In this document: one piece after another, positions 34,472-46,460 of the stretch | Layout of the letters: the number at the start of each line of letters is the position of its first letter | How positions within the stretch are numbered: the first letter of the stretch is position 1 | NCBI GenBank assembly: GCA_963691705.1 | Contig: OY829540.1 | Location: forward strand, 68,310,367 to 68,374,366 | From: Viola odorata | Lineage: Eukaryota > Streptophyta > Magnoliopsida > Malpighiales > Violaceae | Direction: 5' to 3' | DNA: 64,000 nucleotides | The notes under the pieces: model-generated | What the model was told of the DNA's origin: nothing | What the model saw: the letters and a program-made list of their open reading frames with translations, nothing else | Databases searched by the model: none | Translations under genes and position numbers: made by a program

Positions 34472-37440
34472 TGGAAAAAGATGGGGAAAAAAAAGGCTTC
34501 TTCTCCTCTTATCAAGAAACTAGGTTTGGCTCAGGTGATCAGAGGGGAAGGTAATCAATGCTTCATTAATTGAATGATCAGCTTTCTTGAAGTCATATTT
34601 TTTACCAAATTAGTTATATATGTTAGCATGCTGCAAAACAGTTGTGTTTCAGTTTCGTTTGAAGTTTTTCTTTTTTGGGGTTTTTTTTGTTGTCATTGTT
34701 TTATGAATGTTGAGTGTATGTCATAAATTACTGATGAGAAGAGCTGCATTTGATATCTGCTGTATGATCAATTTTATACCTAGCTAGTAATTAAAAAGGA
34801 CCTGAAAAGTCTTAATAACTCATACCTAGTACTGATGAGAGTGATAAAAAAGAGTGATATGTATACTGTGTGTATATATATTGATTAATAAACCTAATTA
34901 ATGATCAGAGTGTGAATTGTTTTCTCCTTTGATTCTTGTAAACTTATATATTATACGATTGATGATACAGTATTGTACTCCATATATGATCTCCTTATAA
35001 ATCCAAAAAAAAAAAACAATCTAGTTTCCACGGACAAGCCCGTCGATACTGTTTCATTTCTCGTCGAAAACGGGAGCTTTCGACAGATTCTTTTTGATGG
35101 TTTATCTGTCGAGAAATTAATATCGCGTTAAAGATTCGAAACACAAGGAATTCTGTTAATGTTTTGGATCATACATTAACATTCTATGAATGTTTTCGAT
35201 CGTGCATCACTTTGTTATAATATGCACTGGAATTCTATAAATGCTTTATAGATTAATGGTACGTATGAGTGGTTTATCACCCTCATTCCTTAAATAAAAG
35301 GTCGCATGCTCGAGAATTTTACTCCTTAATGGGTAAATTTGATGCGAATGTGATTAGATGACTGTCATCTGTAAACAAAGGGAGAAGTCTCTAGATCTTG
35401 GAGATTAGGGGAAAAAAGAGGAGAGGGGAAGAGCTTAAAACCCTAGCTATCCAGAATGATGATAAGTATCTGTATAGAAGTGAAGGACATGAGGTTCTAA
35501 TGGTAAATACGAAAGTACTGTTCAACACAGAGTATAGGAGAGTGAGCCCTAGCTAGCAAGGAGAGTGCTGGTGTGTGTTAGGGTAGCAATTCAGAAAAAA
35601 AAGTGCTGAAAAGAAGAAGGAAAAAGTTTGGTTTGGTCAAATTGTTACAAACAATGTCAGCTTTAACACAAGATCCAAGAAGATGCATAATAGAAGGAAG
35701 AAGGAAGAAGAGCAGCTTTTGGATGTTTAATAATGGATGAGGATTGTGGTCCTTAATTTTGAATTGCCAGAAAAATGAAGAATGAAAAATGGGTTGCTAA
35801 GAAAGAGCTGTGTTGTGTTGTGTATAGGGTCAAGTTGAGTTTTGGAACTTCTTTATTTTTAATTTATTGAAAGAAGGTCCATAAGCTCCATCTCCCTTAA
35901 TTAATTTGACTATTAATTAATAATTATTGGTAATATTCTTTTTAATAAATACTATAAAAATATATTAATTAAATTTATGTTAAACTCATGATTTGTCAAG
36001 TAATTAACGGATGAGTAATGTTAATAACTAATATTGAAGTTTTTAGCACTATATTTTATTTTAAATTAGTTGTTACTTTTAGGAGTTTAATAAACCTACT
36101 AAATTTTCATTTTACTCCCAATTTTAATAATAAAAATTGTTCGTTATGATAGATAATTGTTGAAGTAAGTTATTAAACATTGAGAGATTTTCTAACGAGT
36201 TCGAAAGAAAAAGAAAAATATAATTTTGTTAAACATACGTGGAGCGTTTGATTATCTTATTATCGGTGTAAAATAACCTTTATTGATTCATAGATGAATT
36301 TAATCCACTATATAAAACTCTAAACTACCTAATTAAACATCTCTTATCTATTTAATTAGTCCAAAATTCACAAATTATAAAAAAAAATAAAACCTAGAGT
36401 AACAAATAAATGATACTTTCAAATAAAAACGCGGGTCCGAATCAGGTAATTAATAATTTAAGAGTGCTTATAGTTGTTGTAGTGATTATGGAGTAATTAT
36501 TTATCATAAATTTTGGCGAATCAGCTCAGAAATTGTATATTTGATTTTGAACAAAAATTAGTATTTTTTTGAACTCAATGACTCTAAATGAAGGTTTCTA
36601 GAGGGAATTCTTAAAGACTAAAGAGTCATTCATAACCCATGTGTTTTAATTTGTGGATTAATTGTGCAGGCAAAGAGAAGAGGCATGGGCGGGCCCGGCC
36701 GAGCTCGAGAAGCAAGAGGCCCGGTAGGCTGTGATGCAAGAGGCCCAGTATGCTGTTAAGCAAGAGGCCGGAGTCTTGACTCTTGACTCTTGAGTGCTTT
36801 GTTTATTATCGACTAAGCTTCGAGCTTCTTCTTCTTTCTTGCTAACTTCAGCTCCATATACACGTGCATTTTGGTCCGGCCCAGGCCCATCTCAAGATCC
36901 ATCGTATTATAAATATATCCCATAAGAACAACAACAAAGAATTCAAGAACTAGACTAGGAAGAGAAACTTCCAAAAAAAAAAAACTAGGAAGAGAAATTA
37001 ATGCTGAATGGACTCGAGCTTAAAGCCCAACAAAGCCCAATCCAACCCATTAACACATCATTGAGTTGATTTAAAATTAGTGTGCTGTCAGACTTTTTTC
37101 TATTCCCAAACTTCCAACTCAACACATTTGGTAATTTTGTTTTTGTTTTATTGTGTAAAAGGAAATTGTAAAAAGGAAAATGCAACAATTAATAAGACGA
37201 GACAGCTGTCAAGAGAGAGAATGCAATAATTTTCTCCCCCTTTTTTTTTATAATAATAATTAGGATAATAATTATATTATTAATAAATGAGTATATCAAA
37301 ATTAAATTTATCCTTTATAAAATTATAATAACTACAGTACTCTACTATTTCTTTCTTTTTTTAAATAATATTAATAATAATAATAATCATCCTCCTTTTC
37401 GATAAATCAAGAACAAAGCAACAGACTCTTCCCGCAAACC
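34472..37440. other. TCP 3' UTR and A+T-rich intergenic DNA
   Basis: No gene is seen. The TCP 3' UTR probably ends near 34900. At 36709-36770 a GCAAGAGGCCCGGTAGGCTGT-like unit occurs about two and a half times in tandem. A minus-strand ORF near 37000-37190 is hydrophobic, lacks any known motif and lies in a simple-sequence context. Confidence 0.4.
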
Positions 37441-37638
37441 CAAAACCCCCTTTCCTCTCTCCCTGCTCCATTTTCAAAATCACCGAGGTTTAAGCTAGGG
37501 TTTCTTTTTCGTTAATTCCGTATAGAAGCTACAGTAATCCACTTCTTCTCCGCCCAGAAGATCTCTTCCTGCTGCAATTTCCCTTCTCTCACTCACTATC
37601 TGCTTCTACTGTTTCATGTAACCCTAGCCTTCAACACG

Positions 37639-37936
37639 GTACGTTTTTTTCTTGCTTCCTTTCTTTCAATCGTTAAGTTAAAGAAAGGAAGGAACATTGA
37701 CCTTTTGAGCTTTTTTACTGTCTGCATTTTATGTTAATCTTGAGTGAATTCAGTTGTTAATCACTGATATATTTCTAGGTTGGGAACTTTCTTTTACCGC
37801 GGAGCTGATGTTTGTAATGATGATATTGGGGTTTTTAAGAGAAAATGGTGATGGGTTTTGATGCAGTGCGATTGTTATGTGAAATCAGATGATTATATAT
37901 GGTGTTGAATATGAACCATGGTGGTGGGGAGAGTAG
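37639..37936 (+). promoter_or_regulatory. TAF8: TAF8 5' UTR intron and upstream ORFs
   Basis: A GTACGT donor at 37639 and a GATGCAG acceptor ending at 37866 define a 228-bp leader intron. The short leader left after splicing carries a minimal start-stop, ATGTGA, at 37877-37882. A second uORF of 15 codons starts at 37889 and overlaps the TAF8 start out of frame, ending at 37936. The CT-rich sequence before the donor is typical of a plant 5' UTR. Confidence 0.5.
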
Positions 37937-39056
37937 CAGAGTGAATGAGAAAGTGCCAAATAATGACGATGCCAAGAAAAACGGGGGTGGTGAGTTTGCA
38001 TTCACGATCGCGAGGATGGCTGTAGCTCAAGTATGTGAGAGTGCAGGGTTTCAGGGGTTTCAGCAGACTGCTCTCGACAAGTTGAGTGATGTTGCTCTGT
38101 GGTATATAAGGAATATTGGGAGGTCTTCACAGTACTATGCTTATTTGTCTGGGAGAGCAGAGAGTAATCTGTTTGATGTTATGCAAGCGTTGGAAGAGCT
38201 GGGCTCATCGCAAGGCTTCACTGGCGCTGCAGATGTTGATCACTGCCTTCTCAGTTCAGGCATTGTTAGGGATATTGTTCAGTATGTAGGCAAAGCTGAG
38301 GATATACCGTTTGCATATTCTATTCCCACTTTCCCTGCTCCTAAAGAAAGCAAGTTAGAACCCAGTTTTCTGCAATCTGGTGAGGATCCTCCAGGGGAGC
38401 ATATTCCAGATTGGCTACCATTGTTTCCGGATCCCAAGACTTACATTCAGCTGCCTACTGGGGATAAAGTAGCTGATGATTCCAAGGTTGAGAAGAACCA
38501 GCACGCAAGGCAGCAGGAAAAGATGGATGGGCCTTCAGTGAATTTGCATGAGCAGTTTACTTCCAAAGGGTCTGAAAGACTATCCTCTGCTATTGTTGCT
38601 GATGGTGCTGAGGCCAAACAAGTTAACGGTGGTAACCAGTTTCTTAATGCTCCTTTGCGGTTTGGAGAGAAGGAAGTATCCCATTCTATTATACCGTCCA
38701 AGCTTTCAACTGAAGCCACTGTGAAATACCCTGTTGAGAAAATTTGTATTGTGGATAACCATGTTTCAGTCCTTGAGACATTCCGTCCTGCCATTGAAGC
38801 AATGGCGAGCGGCGTATGTGATTCTGAGGAGGGGCAAAGGACATATCTTTCAAATCAAAGACCCTCTGTGCACTTTAAGGTTGGGGTTGGAAAGAAGCTA
38901 TTGGGTAGATCACTATATAAGATCCCCCAGAATAAGGATCTTGAGGAGATTGGTCTGTGGTTTAGCAGGGATAATGAAAAGGACGAGAAGAAAAGGAGGG
39001 CTGAAAAAATTCTGAAGCAATCTGAGGAAAGCACTGGGGAGTTGACTCAGTTGTAA
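37899..39056 (+). CDS. TAF8: Transcription initiation factor TFIID subunit 8
   Basis: A single coding exon of 385 residues (381 if Met5 is used). A bromodomain-associated histone fold spans about residues 33-105: FAFTIARMAVAQVCESAGFQ, ALDKLSDVALWYIRNIG and a final helix with ESNLFDVMQALEEL. Downstream, the HIPDWLPLFPDPKTY motif marks the TAF8 C-terminal domain. A final basic segment near residues 325-345 (VHFKVGVGKKLLG) resembles that of other plant TAF8 proteins. In TFIID, TAF8 pairs with TAF10 through its histone fold and helps assemble the complex at core promoters in the nucleus. ATG 37899 is the first in-frame start after the leader intron; ATGAACCATGG twelve bases later is a second choice. 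Confidence 0.92.
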   Translation: MVLNMNHGGGESSRVNEKVPNNDDAKKNGGGEFAFTIARMAVAQVCESAGFQGFQQTALDKLSDVALWYIRNIGRSSQYYAYLSGRAESNLFDVMQALEELGSSQGFTGAADVDHCLLSSGIVRDIVQYVGKAEDIPFAYSIPTFPAPKESKLEPSFLQSGEDPPGEHIPDWLPLFPDPKTYIQLPTGDKVADDSKVEKNQHARQQEKMDGPSVNLHEQFTSKGSERLSSAIVADGAEAKQVNGGNQFLNAPLRFGEKEVSHSIIPSKLSTEATVKYPVEKICIVDNHVSVLETFRPAIEAMASGVCDSEEGQRTYLSNQRPSVHFKVGVGKKLLGRSLYKIPQNKDLEEIGLWFSRDNEKDEKKRRAEKILKQSEESTGELTQL

Positions 39057-40349
39057 ATTAGGTTTTGATTAGAGTTTATATTCTTAGGAAATTAGTTGCC
39101 GAAGCTGGTTCAAGGGTTAGTTTAAGGTCATTGGCACATGGCTGTCAGCATTTGGCTTTGTAGAATGGCTATTACAAAATGCGATAGGGAATTCTTCCCA
39201 CTTTAACAAGTTTTGGAGGTATGTGTATCCTGGTTTGTCATCATACACCCTTGCTAGTGAATGATTCTTTTTAGTGGAGATTTTTGTTTCTTTTTTGAAT
39301 TACACTTAATGGATGAATGCTGTCATTTGTGCTCCTACTTAATTCTGCTCAGCACACAAATGCTGTTCTCAATATTAGCTTTCACAAAAATGACTAGGCA
39401 TTCTGTGCTCAAGATGATGTTGAGTATTTAGGAGAGTCTTTTCGTATATGCATCAGATTTTCTGGCCAGACTAGTGTAAATAGGCTGCTGATCTTATGCT
39501 TATTATTTTCTGGTTATTTTGTAAGCCCAGAGGTTTCCACAAGCCTAACATCTATTTCAGCCTGTTTTCTTTCTAAATTTTGATTTTCCTTTTATACTGG
39601 CAGTGAAGCAAAAAGTCCTCAGCTTGAGTTAGGTTGTTTGTTTCTTATAACTATATGGCATCCAGATAGCGTGTTGATTTCTGAATTAAGCCAAGTAAGA
39701 GAAGGTCCGGCACTAGATAAGAGCTTTTAAATCATATCCTTCTAGAAAGTATTGATATTCCAAATGTTTGTGTTCTTACATGTGTTAAGTTGGAAAGCAA
39801 AATTTCTGAATAGCTGTCAATAACTGCCCTTGTGATGAAAACTCTCAGAATTGGCAGATTTAGAACATTGGTCGGACACCTACTGAGGTTAAAAGTCTAT
39901 AATTTAATATTTTCTAAAACAAATAAGGCTTTAAAACTCCCTCTTACATGCTAACTGATGAAGGTGAAAGGTGCCTTCCTTCCCATTGTAGATTGGCTTG
40001 CCTGATAGAGGCAAGCTTTTCTGGAAGGTGTTGCATGGTAACTAAAGTATCTCAGGGAAGTTCCAATTACATGTATTTGGTGTTGTCTTGAGACCTCATG
40101 TGATGCATAAAAGAACAACAAACGAAAGGAGGTTTTTACTTTTCTTTGTCAAATATGCACCAAGAATAACACCAGAGATACTTTTTAATACTATTACCAA
40201 CACTTCTACCAACAAATGTGACAATACGTCACTGAGATTTATCCCTTACTTATCAAAGTTTATCTCTTGTTTATTTATATAAATAGCTACTAAGTAAAAA
40301 AGTTACTAGTAGAATTGGTACCTCTCGCACTACTTTATGCACTAGTATT
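39057..40349. other. TAF8 3' UTR and intergenic DNA
   Basis: No gene is seen. T-rich sequence after the TAF8 stop may hold a long 3' UTR. Nothing else of note was found. Confidence 0.35.
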
Positions 40350-40623
40350 CATAGTTATTAAAACCGGACAGAAGCAGTTGGTTTGGTTTAACAATCGGAA
40401 AAACTGTGAACTGACCATGAAACAGGATGAATATGCATGCATATTGATTTTTTTAATCACCCAACCGGTCTAATCCAGTTGGACCAGGGTGAACCACTAA
40501 TTCATTGACCCAAGACCTAAGCAGTTTGATATCTTAATGGTTCAGAACCACCTAGTAGTTCAACCCGATTGAACCAGGCACTCATTGAGTCAAGACCTCA
40601 ACTGGTTTGGTCTGATAACTATG
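40350..40623. mobile_element. TIR-bearing MITE, probably hAT-like
   Basis: The segment starts CATAGTTATTAAAACCGG and ends with the imperfect reverse complement, CTGATAACTATG, with AACCGG/CCGGTT/CCAGTT motifs throughout. The flanking octamers CTAGTATT and CTAACATT agree in six of eight positions, as for a decayed target duplication. No coding capacity. Confidence 0.6.
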
Positions 40624-42412
40624 CTAACATTTCAATGATTATTAAATTTATATTTGAACACAGAGTATGATTCTCACATAACTTTTATTTGCGTTCACAT
40701 CTTTTCCATGCAAGCAGTAGAGGGAAACAACAATTCCAAATGGATCCTTAGAGGTTATTTTGCTATGTGGTGCCACATATTTGTTCTCACAAGAGTCACA
40801 ACACAAGTAATTGTGTTTGGGTAAGGAAAGAACAATGCCTTGATATATTCCACAACTGTTTGGCACTATCTTCAGATACTCCAGTTTCATTGTTGTTGGA
40901 AAGGCATGCACCAGTCTTGATCCTTTATTGTCTTAATATTAATAAAACCTCTGATCAGTTCTTCAACACCAGAGAACTGTCATCCCAACAACAATTTTGT
41001 CTTGTGTTTTGCTAAATACTTTTCCCGAGACATTTTTCTCCAGACAACAACTTTTCCTCTATGTAGCACTTCCTATCACAAAGTGTTATGGCGGGTAATT
41101 TTTATTTTCTGTGTGGCTTCTGATAGAGAGGACTAGTTCTTGTGCAGTTTCATTGTTGTGGTTGAGAGCAAGTGGGTTGGGAGAGTGGCTGTGTTTCTCC
41201 ATTAGATTCAGCTAGATTGGCCTGCCATCTCAAATTGATTTAGGATTGATTTCTTAATTTGTTAATGTGCAAGCCACCATGCTTTTTGGCAGAGATGACA
41301 TTGTCTTCTTTTCACCACTCTTCCTTGTGTCGCATGGTTACCAAGTATTTTTAACCCTTAAATTATAGGTAACAACTAACAAGTAATTCTGTATCCTACA
41401 TAAATTGAAAGGTTTGCAAAATTTGGCCAGCAGTGGGTAAATTTTGGGAAATCCTTTTGTAGTAATAATCATATTGATAATGGTGGATCCTTAATTCTAG
41501 AATTTCTTGTATTGTTTAATTAAGTGTCAAACCTACAGTCTTCTTGTCATATTCTGAAAAGCTTTTGAAACATATCACTTCATGCGTGTCTTGCTTTGAG
41601 AGAAGCTTGCAGCATACCCCTTTCTCCAAATGATTCTGGGTTTAAACAATATGGGACTGCATGCAGCCTGGTCAATTAGTTTCTTTCATTGCGGATGTCA
41701 TTGTTTCTTTTCTCTAAAACCCAGATTTCCTTCTTGGTAGAAGATGCTTTGGACTGGATGACCTTCAAATTTGGCTATCTTTCAGGATTTACTTTTCTCT
41801 GATTGGTAAAGGAAATGAAAATAGCTCAGAAATGGAACTAGATGTTAATAAGTGAAGTAAAATGATGGTATAATCTTTATTGGATGTCTATAAGTAGTAA
41901 TTTATTCATCTTAACTTAGAATTGATTACATCTTGAGCTTGTAGATGGGGTATATATATATTCAAGGGAGACGTATCTTTTTTTCCCTTTGGCTCATCTG
42001 GCAGTCATGGAACTGTTGTTGCTTTTCTTTTTCTTCTGTATCTTTTTTCCAGGGGAGAGTAGTGCATGAACCACTGATGCATTCAGTACACGCATAATTG
42101 ATCTTTGATTCCTGGGATATTAATGCTGAGTTTAACTTGTTTTAGTGAAAACAATGTAACTCGAGAGGTATCAGACTATCAGTTACATTGTGTTGTGTAC
42201 TGCTAGAGGCCATGCAATAGGGGTAAGTATGTACACAATAATTGTAGTCTATCCTTTCAGAATCTTAATGCTAGCATAGAGCTTACTTTTACTTAATAAC
42301 TTATTGTGACTGTACCTAAGAGTGATTACAAATAGAGTTAGACTTGCAATTTTGAAACACCAAAGCAAGGGAGAGTGAAATATTATGTTGAGATAGTTCA
42401 TGGCTAAAGGCA
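40624..42412. other. Intergenic DNA
   Basis: No gene is seen on either strand. A minus-strand ORF over 40648-40911 is short, has no recognisable motif and is likely chance. The part next to 42412 is the 3' UTR of the LONGIFOLIA gene. Confidence 0.4.
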
Positions 42413-45400
42413 CTACTTGGAAAACAGTTGCCTGCAATGGACAGCTGACTGTTGTCGTCGACTAATTGTTTCGCCAGTTATGACCTCATTTATTAGGTCC
42501 TTAAAGATCAATCGCTCAACATCAAGGACGAGTCCTGGAATTTCATCTTGGCTATCTGTCCAATGCATTTCTTGATACATCAATTCTGACCATAAGACGC
42601 TTCCTGAACTGTCTTCTTCATCATCTAAGCTGCACGTCTTACTTTGCAGCCTATCGACCTCTGAGCACAGTTTTCCCAATATCTGCTGCCCTATTGGTCT
42701 TCTGGCCACCATCATATTTTGTGAGAGCCACTGGTTGGAAGATTTTTCGGAGAGGAACTTCTTGACTAGAATTTCATTCACAATATCAAATATGAGTTTT
42801 CTTTGAACTTTGGCGTGATGTTCCGATTGGCCAATGGTAATTCCTCTAGTGCCATCATTGGCAAACCCGAACCTTGTGTTGGCTTGTTCCAGAGCTGAGA
42901 ATAACTTAGGGTTGACTGGGTAACTTGTTGGATAGAGGTGATATGCCGTAAAGTTAGACTCAAAATCTTTCTGGATCCCTGATGCTAAAATTACTTTCTT
43001 AATGTATTGGTGGTCTGAATTTGTACTGCTGTAGAGTGGTGTAACATCAGCGGTGAGGTCGTCATGAGCAGGTAGCATCTTTGTAAGATTCTCAACGGAG
43101 ATCTGGACATCCTCCTCACCCTTATGATTGATCACAGTTTTGAGAGCAGGTTGCGGACTGCTGGATGGGTGATTTATGTGCATGCGGACCCACTTCATCT
43201 CATTGGAATTTGGGTTCTCTTCATCTGCAGTAAGAAACTTGAATGAGACCTAGAAGCACAAAACTGCAAATGAGACTCAGGCAAGCACCCACTGCCCACA
43301 TACTGACGTAATTTCATTTTGTGGAGGTTATTCTTTACTTTCTTTTCCTGTTTTTTGATATATATATTTTTGAAAGGTTATGCTCTTTTACTTAATTACT
43401 TCTATTCTTTTTGATAACATATATTACTAACTGCTACATCCATAAAGTTTGTATTTTTCTTCTATTTCTCTCCCTCAAGGTATTCTATTCTACTTCTATT
43501 TTCCTCCCTCATGAGCTATAATTGTGAATTTTCAGTCTTAGTAGTGACCTGTGAGTACTGTCAGGTTAGACCAACTAGAACAAGAAGTTTGGATCTTTGG
43601 TATAAAGTTCCTTACCTTTAAAGGTGAGCGATACTTTCTTAATGGGTGATGGCAGCTCGTCATTGTAAAACGAGTCAAGAACAGAAACAGGACTTGGTTG
43701 TTCTGAGGGAGTCGTGATTTTTTCTGCTCCTGATCTGTCCTCTGTTGATCTTGTGATGTGATTCTGGATGAAAGAAAATTAGTTTGTTAAGTGGATGGAC
43801 AAAACTGAAACAATGATAAACAGAGGAAGAATATTTACTTTTTGACTGTAGTGTGTTTGCTGGATAAAGAATCTATTGGTCTTTACAGATCTATCAATGC
43901 TTGAGACTTCCTCGTCAACTTGTGAGGCCAAACTAATGTTGCTCTCTGATTGCTGAGAAATGGAATCTCCTGGGTGACTGAAATAGTCATTACTGATATC
44001 GCTCTGGTCATCATCACTTGGCTGCAAACTGTAAGATCTGGGCCTGCGTATCCTATGTGGTGAACCTGTTTCTGTTGGCTGTCCAATGCGCTGTCTTCTG
44101 GTCCTTTTTGAATCTGATGATGGGGTTGTCAAGTGAGGGGGTTTTTCCAACCCAGGCTTGTTATGTGATTGCCTTAGGCATGCGGTTCCCAAGCTCTTAC
44201 CTGGGTTGGCAAATCCTCTGCTTGTTGATTGTGGCTCCTTTGACGTTTGTGCCAATCTTGTCAGTTTGGCAGTTGTAGTTTTGTCTGTGGAATGAAGAGG
44301 TTGATCGGATGTGTTCCTAGCATTCCTGGTTCTTGGAGTTTGTTTCTCAGCTGATTCCTTTCTACCACCTGCGAGGATGGTAGTCTGGACGCTGTGGAGA
44401 TGTGCTGAACTGTCAGTGTTGTTTGCAGAGGAAATGAGATCACTGGCTCTTCCAATGTGTTTAGCTGGTTTCATAACAATGATGGGAGATTTAAAGCTCT
44501 TTGGAGAACTGGTCCCCATGGTTGTGGCGGAGATTGCATTATTATTCTGTCGGTGCTGGGGATATGCTACCTTGTGGTCTTGATCTAGAAGATTGTTGCC
44601 GCTTTTGTGAGGTCTATCAGTGGGCACTTCATCTCTCTTCTCTAATATCTCTTTAGTCTTCTGCATCGCCTCAAGTATTTGTTTAAGAGCTCTCAAGTCC
44701 TTTCCAGACTTTTTGAACTCTAGTTGTGCTAATCTTTTCTCTATTTCACCATAAACAGAGAGAGACGAGTTTGAGACTTTTGTTGGAGTTGCCTGACTCT
44801 TCGTAGCTTGTGCTTGAGAACCTCTGTTTCCATCAGATTGTCTCCATGGAGCTGGCTCTATTGGAATTTTTGGGCTTGTGTTGGGCTTCGTGACTGAATC
44901 AGCACTTTTTACCGGTGGTGAGACTGCTTCCTTGTGAGTATATCTTGGGGAACGACAAATCGGACTGCTCCTGTTCTCATCAGTTCTTCTGGATGAACCC
45001 AGGGGATCTTTTTCTGCATCTGGGTGAGATTTGATCTGTGCTGTATGGTGCCCACTTGTTGACATGGCATCAGGAAGAGCTTCTAGCCCCATGAGCTTGG
45101 CTACAACACTGGACACCCGTCTATAGCTTTCTGGTTCTTTTTGGCACATGATATTGTTTGAGTTCCTATTCGTACTTGTCAATTCCCCTAGAAGACCATT
45201 TCGTCTCGTTTCAGTTGTGGCAGCCTTTGCGGAGTTCGTTTTACTGTCCAAGGACAGCCTGGGGAGTTCCTTGATTTTTATAGTGGATTTCATCGTCTCT
45301 CTTGATTCTCTTCCATCACAAGAAAACCGTCGGGCATCCTTCAGTGCAGATGTCAAAGGGCCATTCTTTCCCTTGCTGGATTGGCGAGGTACTTCTCGGA

Positions 45401-46460
45401 GCTTATGTAGAACTCGGAAGGATTCCCTCATGCCAGAACCCTTAGAGTTAAGAGAGTTCCCTTGCTGGGAGGGTCTTGGGGAATCAATGTACTTCAAAGT
45501 TTGACCGCCGGCTTCCCCTTTGGTTGCAGTTTTAACTGATATGCCCCGGCTTTCTCTGTGGAGAGAGTCTTTCACAGCTTCCAGGAGGTCAACGGATTGC
45601 GCATTTGAATGCGGAGAACCTTTGACTTGGTTAAAGGGTGAGCCCCAAGTGCGGGATTCAGAAACAGTGGTTTGACTGAATGATGATGATTCCAGTTGAG
45701 ATGCTTTGCTGTATTCTAGAGATGAGACGCTAGATGAGAATGTGGAAGATGAACTTGAAGTTCTGGATGACTCGGTGGATATTCTCTGTTTCTCTCTGAA
45801 AGACTTGTTCTTCTTTTCCTGCAAGCACAAGTTACATAATTTCATTCAGCAAATTCCCATGATGTCTTCAGAGAATGACGACTATGGTTTGAATGCTTAC
45901 TGTATTCTTCTGTGGCAAACCTTGGGGCTCTATTCCAGTCTTGCCATTTTCTGGGGGAGGAAAAAGGTAGACATCAGCTGTTGAAGATGAGCAGTATAAA
46001 TGATTTAACACACTTCCTAGAGCACATTCTACAGCTGACGCTTTCAGGCAAGCTGCTAAGATTGCCTAGTACAAAATTTGGGGAAAATATAATTTCTGGA
46101 CTCAACAAAAAAGGAGATATATCAAACACTGCAATTGTCGATGTTGGATCACCAATGAAGCTTTGACAGTGACATGATTGGAGTAATTAAAAAAGAAAAG
46201 CCTATGAAAATTCCATCATGACACTGTTTTATAGAAACAAAACTGAAATACATTGTTATGATGCCGGTGTTGCCTGCGGTAAAGATATAGGAATTACCTG
46301 GAGGAAGAGGAAGCCTCTTCTGGTTTTTGCCTATGATATGTCTACCACCACCAAGAAAATGCCGGCGGTGAAAGAGCTGAAAGATGCCATTCATGCATCC
46401 AATCTGCCTCTTCAAATTGGTATTTTCATCGGACAAAGAATATATAAACTTTGCAGACAT
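42413..46460 (-). CDS. LNG1: LONGIFOLIA / TON1-recruiting-motif (TRM) protein
   Basis: Five minus-strand exons: 46460-46298, 45950-45901, 45818-43839, 43763-43616 and 43224-42413. They join in frame to 1050 residues. The N-terminus matches LONGIFOLIA (MSAK, then YSLSDENTNL and CMNGIFQ). Further landmarks are VVAKLMGLEALP at about residue 309, a VYGEIEKRLAQLEFKKSGKD block with the RALKQILEAM helix, EQPSPVSVLD in exon 4, and a DUF4378 domain over about residues 851-1025 ending in VLDVERLIFKDLINEV. The Ser-rich linkers are probably disordered. In Arabidopsis LNG1/LNG2 (TRM2/TRM1) bind cortical microtubules and promote polar elongation of leaf cells. The last 22 residues after DLINEV extend beyond the end I know for Arabidopsis LNG1. 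Which paralogue this is remains open. Confidence 0.92.
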
